Shown in pieces: positions 8,851 through 10,470 of a DNA stretch of 10,470 bases (its first letter is position 1; each line of letters opens with the position of its first letter). The notes under the pieces are model-generated. The model was not told where the DNA came from and did not search any database. It saw only the letters and a list, made by a program, of their open reading frames with translations. Where the stretch lies: the NCBI GenBank assembly GCA_003024985.2, contig PXIH01S0012291.1; one strand, given 5' to 3'. The DNA is from Euperipatoides rowelli. Lineage: Eukaryota; Onychophora; Udeonychophora; Euonychophora; Peripatopsidae. The translations under genes and the position numbers were made by a program.

Positions 8851-9056
8851 GTGTCTGATGATCCTTTAAATTCTTTTGTGCTATGGTGTAAAACAGGGGT
8901 GTCAAACTTGTGGCCCGTGGACCGCATGCGGCCCTAAGCAATTATTTGTGCGGCCCATGCCCAGCCAATTACAGTATGCTAATATCACGTCACCTTACGC
9001 ACAGGCGCACCATTTCCGTAAAATGCTTATTAATTTGTGCAATTATTCAGTGTCTG

Positions 9057-9115
9057 GTAAGTATTTAAATGTCGTATTATTTTAAACAATTTTAACGATT
9101 ATTCTTTTATTTCAG
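9057..9115 (+). other. Putative relict intron of the hAT transposase gene
   Basis: A consensus donor (G|GTAAGT) starts at 9057, and a pyrimidine-rich tract ending in TTTCAG closes at 9115, 59 bases in all. The transposase-like reading frame begins 15 bases after the acceptor, so this would be an intron in the 5' untranslated part of the parent gene. The length is short but normal for arthropods. No transcript evidence is available. Confidence 0.45.
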
Positions 9116-9130
9116 TCCTTTGTATTCAGC

Positions 9131-9232
9131 GTGTCTCTATCAAAGCCAAGTGGTAGTAGAAATAAATGAAAAATTGCTGACGAACATAGAAATTTTCAAG
9201 AAAAGTGAGAGTTGGAGCATTTCAATGAAAAT
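9131..9232 (+). pseudogene. Fossil N-terminus of a hAT transposase
   Basis: Starting from GTG (probably a decayed ATG), the frame reads VSLSKPSGSRNK, stop, KIADEHRNFQEK, stop, ELEHF. This matches the known opening of animal hAT transposases of the GTF2IRD2/ZBED5-like type (MSLSK..., then ADEHR.FQEKWE). The stops fit single changes: TGA at 9167-9169 in place of an Arg codon (CGA) and TGA at 9206-9208 in place of Trp (TGG). After about residue 31 the frame runs to a further stop, and the rest of the protein, including the zinc finger and catalytic domain, is missing. The element kept the promoter-proximal end of its gene only. The family match is from recollection. Confidence 0.72.
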
Positions 9233-9329
9233 TGATTATGAAGCTTTCCTTTTTTTGTGGCCCACATAAACTTAAACCTTGTTTATTTGGCCCACGTCAG
9301 GTTTTGAGTTTGACATGCTTGGTGTAAAA

Positions 9330-9699
9330 TAAATATAACTGAATAAATTGGTATTAATTTGATATGTAAAGAGAGATTGTTTTATGCAGTGTTTACACTC
9401 TCATGATTGATCACATGATAACATGGCATTTACTATTAAAAATAGAAAGGTTGTTTTACAAGAGTAAACAATACATAAACTAAACTCAGCTATTACTTTA
9501 CACATGTGAATTAATACCATAAAAAATAAGAATAAAATAGCATTCACTATAACATTCTGGTCCAAATGAATAATTTTTCTTTAATTATAAAATATACAGT
9601 AACAATCAAATGTGATGGAAGTCTAAAAACCACAGTATGGCTTTTACAATCTGTGTTATAAGTTTTCATCACATCTTAATATTCATACTTTAAATCATA
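9330..9699. other. AT-rich non-coding stretch
   Basis: No gene is seen. Contains a weak inverted pair ATGTGATG (about 9610) and CATCACAT (about 9667) without visible termini or target duplication. Confidence 0.5.
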
Positions 9700-9822
9700 A
9701 GCCACGTTTACACTGAAATAGCGAATTCTTATCCGATACGTGTTCCGGAACAGATATCGGATTGGTCGTGTTTATACTGCCTTCAGGCNTGATCCGGAAA
9801 AGTGGCCAGTGTAAACGTGGCT
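9700..9822. mobile_element. 123-bp MITE with perfect 16-bp TIRs
   Basis: AGCCACGTTTACACTG (9700-9715) and CAGTGTAAACGTGGCT (9807-9822) are exact reverse complements. ATA flanks both sides (9697-9699 and 9823-9825), a possible 3-bp target duplication. An alternative reading is TAA on the left with TAT on the right, as for PIF/Harbinger. The centre is a separate dyad (9731-9762). One N lies at 9789. The superfamily is undecided between PIF/Harbinger and ISL2EU-like elements. There is no coding content. Confidence 0.78.
9731..9762. repeat. Imperfect 32-bp palindrome at the MITE centre
   Basis: ATCCGATA and TATCGGAT bracket the core GTTCCGGAAC, and all three share one dyad axis. Only two of the 16 base pairs fail. 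Such GC-rich dyads can be transposase-binding sites or remnants of an internal inverted repeat. Confidence 0.85.
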
Positions 9823-9864
9823 ATAGATATTATAAACTTCATAAATCTTTTAGTTCTAATGTAT

Positions 9865-9875
9865 GGGGGGGGGGG
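9865..9875 (+). repeat. G11 homopolymer
   Basis: Eleven consecutive G bases, 43 bases to the right of the small MITE. The two complete G-runs in the tandem array (2786-2796 and 2999-3009) are also eleven long. Confidence 0.9.
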
Positions 9876-10190
9876 CTTATGTCTTTTATTACTCATAAAA
9901 TCCACTGGGCAAGTGAAAAACATAATGGATATGCAATAAAGAATCAGTCAAAAAATTGACTCATTATTTTTTTTGTTTGTAAGACTCCAGGGAATCCATA
10001 TAGTTAAAGAAAGTATGTAATAGAAGAGTTGAGTTCTGATTTATAGTTACAGAAAATTATTAGTTTTCTCACACTTAGCCCAAGTTGGTTACAAAAGAGT
10101 TAAAATGAACTCGATGGAATTGCAAAGTTTTTCACATTACATTTTATAAAAATAAAAAGTTGACTCATCAATATAATCTTGATTTCACAG

Positions 10191-10271
10191 ATACCTGCTG
10201 GTGGTGCAACTAAAATGATCGATTTAACTGTTGTTTCTGATTTGGAATGGAAGACCCCTGTTGACTTCTGA
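10191..10271 (+). CDS. Putative terminal coding exon of an unidentified host gene
   Basis: A good 3' splice site (TTGATTTCACAG, ending at 10190) is followed by a frame reading IPAGGATKMIDLTVV, then SDLEWKTPVDF, and TGA at 10269-10271 (26 codons, upstream intron phase 0). The region is richer in GC than its surroundings, and its amino acid mix is protein-like: a small Gly/Ala turn, an alternating hydrophobic stretch, then a polar tail. AATAAA starts in the stop codon, which would give a very short 3' UTR. I do not recognise the protein. An in-frame TAA lies upstream of the acceptor, so coding sequence would have to enter through splicing from an exon outside the parts I can read. Being short, the open frame alone is not significant; it could be chance intron sequence. 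Confidence 0.35.
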   Translation: MPAGGATKMIDLTVVSDLEWKTPVDF

Positions 10272-10276
10272 ATAAA
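10271..10276 (+). promoter_or_regulatory. Possible polyadenylation signal AATAAA
   Basis: AATAAA begins at the last base of the candidate stop codon. AATAAA is common by chance in AT-rich DNA, so it counts only as weak support for the exon just before it. Confidence 0.25.
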
Positions 10277-10470
10277 ATAACTAAAAATGGATTTTGAAAA
10301 AAGATATCTACTGTATTTAGAAATTGAAATATCAATAATGGCTCTTGATTTTATGATTTAGTTTGCAATTTTGTGTGATACAGAATGATTGCATTTTGGT
10401 TTTAAAAGTGGTATGGTGTTTATTCTTTAAACCTATATTGTTACACAGAAAGCAATACACTTAAGCTTTC
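10277..10470. other. AT-rich right edge, no gene seen
   Basis: Possible 3' UTR or flanking DNA after the putative terminal exon. No further open frame, repeat or RNA gene is recognisable. Confidence 0.4.

Larger units (their letters stand above)
7774..8885 (-). pseudogene. 5'-truncated, broken LINE (non-LTR retrotransposon) reverse transcriptase ORF
   Basis: On the minus strand the palm of a reverse transcriptase is readable in pieces. Motif A is FVDFEKPFDSVDH (8795-8833), motif B is CGIRQGC (8648-8668) and the catalytic motif C is YADD (8523-8534). Then come FRYLGSLITEDGRTTK (ending at 8289), YVWSVFLCGCEIWTL and the cysteine-containing WCARRMLK segment (to about 8071). Below 8071 the remnants HVGHVLRG, RRR and LDNLKDWVNIRQFSVLKRRAQDR continue the typical C-terminal region to about 7810. 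The copy ends near ATGATG at 7774-7782, like the short-repeat 3' ends of many LINEs. It is dead: the frame shifts between motif B and the following YSEEII segment (about 8600-8635), stops occur at about 8255-8275, and further breaks follow. The endonuclease and first ORF are missing, which is ordinary 5' truncation. The clade (L2/CR1/Jockey-type range) is not resolved from this. Confidence 0.9.
8894..9321 (+). mobile_element. Non-autonomous hAT element (428 bp)
   Basis: The left end begins CAGGGGTGTCAAACTTGTGG. The reverse complement of the right end begins CAAGCATGTCAAACTC, agreeing at 12 of the first 15 positions and sharing TGTCAAACT. Subterminal GGCCC/GCGGCC repeats lie at both ends (8911-8959 and 9257-9298), as is usual for binding sites of hAT transposases. 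An exact 8-bp target duplication flanks it. The CAGGGGTGTCAAACT terminus is one I know from widespread animal hAT families. Inside are a short intron-like piece (GGTAAGT at 9056, TTTCAG ending at 9115) and the fossil start of the transposase. The BED-type zinc finger, DDE core and dimerisation domain are deleted. It lies beside the truncated 5' end of the LINE. Confidence 0.93.
8886..9329. repeat. 8-bp target-site duplication of the hAT insertion
   Basis: GTGTAAAA occurs at 8886-8893 and again at 9322-9329, exactly abutting the two ends of the element. Eight-base duplications are diagnostic for the hAT superfamily. Confidence 0.93.

Noticed and set aside
9762-9959. 65-codon open frame on the + strand
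   Set aside because: It begins inside the small MITE, crosses an N and a G11 run, and shows no protein-like character.
1-10470. CRISPR array, bacterial operon, phage or defence system
   Set aside because: No regular spacer-repeat structure, no Shine-Dalgarno-led gene series, and all recognisable coding remnants are eukaryotic transposable elements.

Overview
This window looks like AT-rich, non-coding animal nuclear DNA, most likely from an arthropod. A hemipteran-type insect would fit, but that assignment is weak. The evidence is the absence of long open frames or bacterial-style gene packing, an abundance of decayed transposable elements, degraded non-LTR, PIF/Harbinger and hAT coding remnants, and microsatellites. 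One short segment near the right end looks like the last coding exon of a host gene on the + strand, so much of the window may be intron or intergenic DNA beside that gene.

Layout from left to right. Positions 1-1760 are AT-rich with no supported gene. A foldback DNA element of about 350 bp lies at 1761-2114; one short motif recurs in both orientations inside it. From about 2516 to 3600 there is a Helitron-like 3' portion. Its right part (2708-3589) is a degenerate tandem array built from a GC-rich hairpin module, closing with a decayed hairpin plus CTCG-T terminus. Positions 3601-5456 are again AT-rich and empty. A non-autonomous PIF/Harbinger element sits at 5460-5930, with TAA target duplications, 14-bp terminal inverted repeats and a fossil of the transposase N-terminal exon. 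Positions 5934-7770 contain only simple repeats and foldbacks.

The right third holds a 5'-truncated, multiply broken LINE (about 7774-8885, minus strand). Its reverse transcriptase motifs A, B and C are still readable, as is its C-terminal region. A 428-bp hAT deletion derivative (8894-9321) is inserted against the truncated end of the LINE. It has a perfect 8-bp target duplication (GTGTAAAA) and a fossil of its transposase N-terminus. A small 123-bp MITE (9700-9822) with perfect 16-bp TIRs follows, and then the putative terminal exon at 10191-10271 with an AATAAA directly at its stop codon.

No intact gene and no novel functional system is supported. The best second-look items are the hairpin array in the Helitron-like region, the two DNA elements that each kept only the start of their transposase, the excess of the 7-mer TAGGCTA/TAGCCTA (with a TAGGCC-type interruption in the LINE frame), and the unidentified terminal exon.
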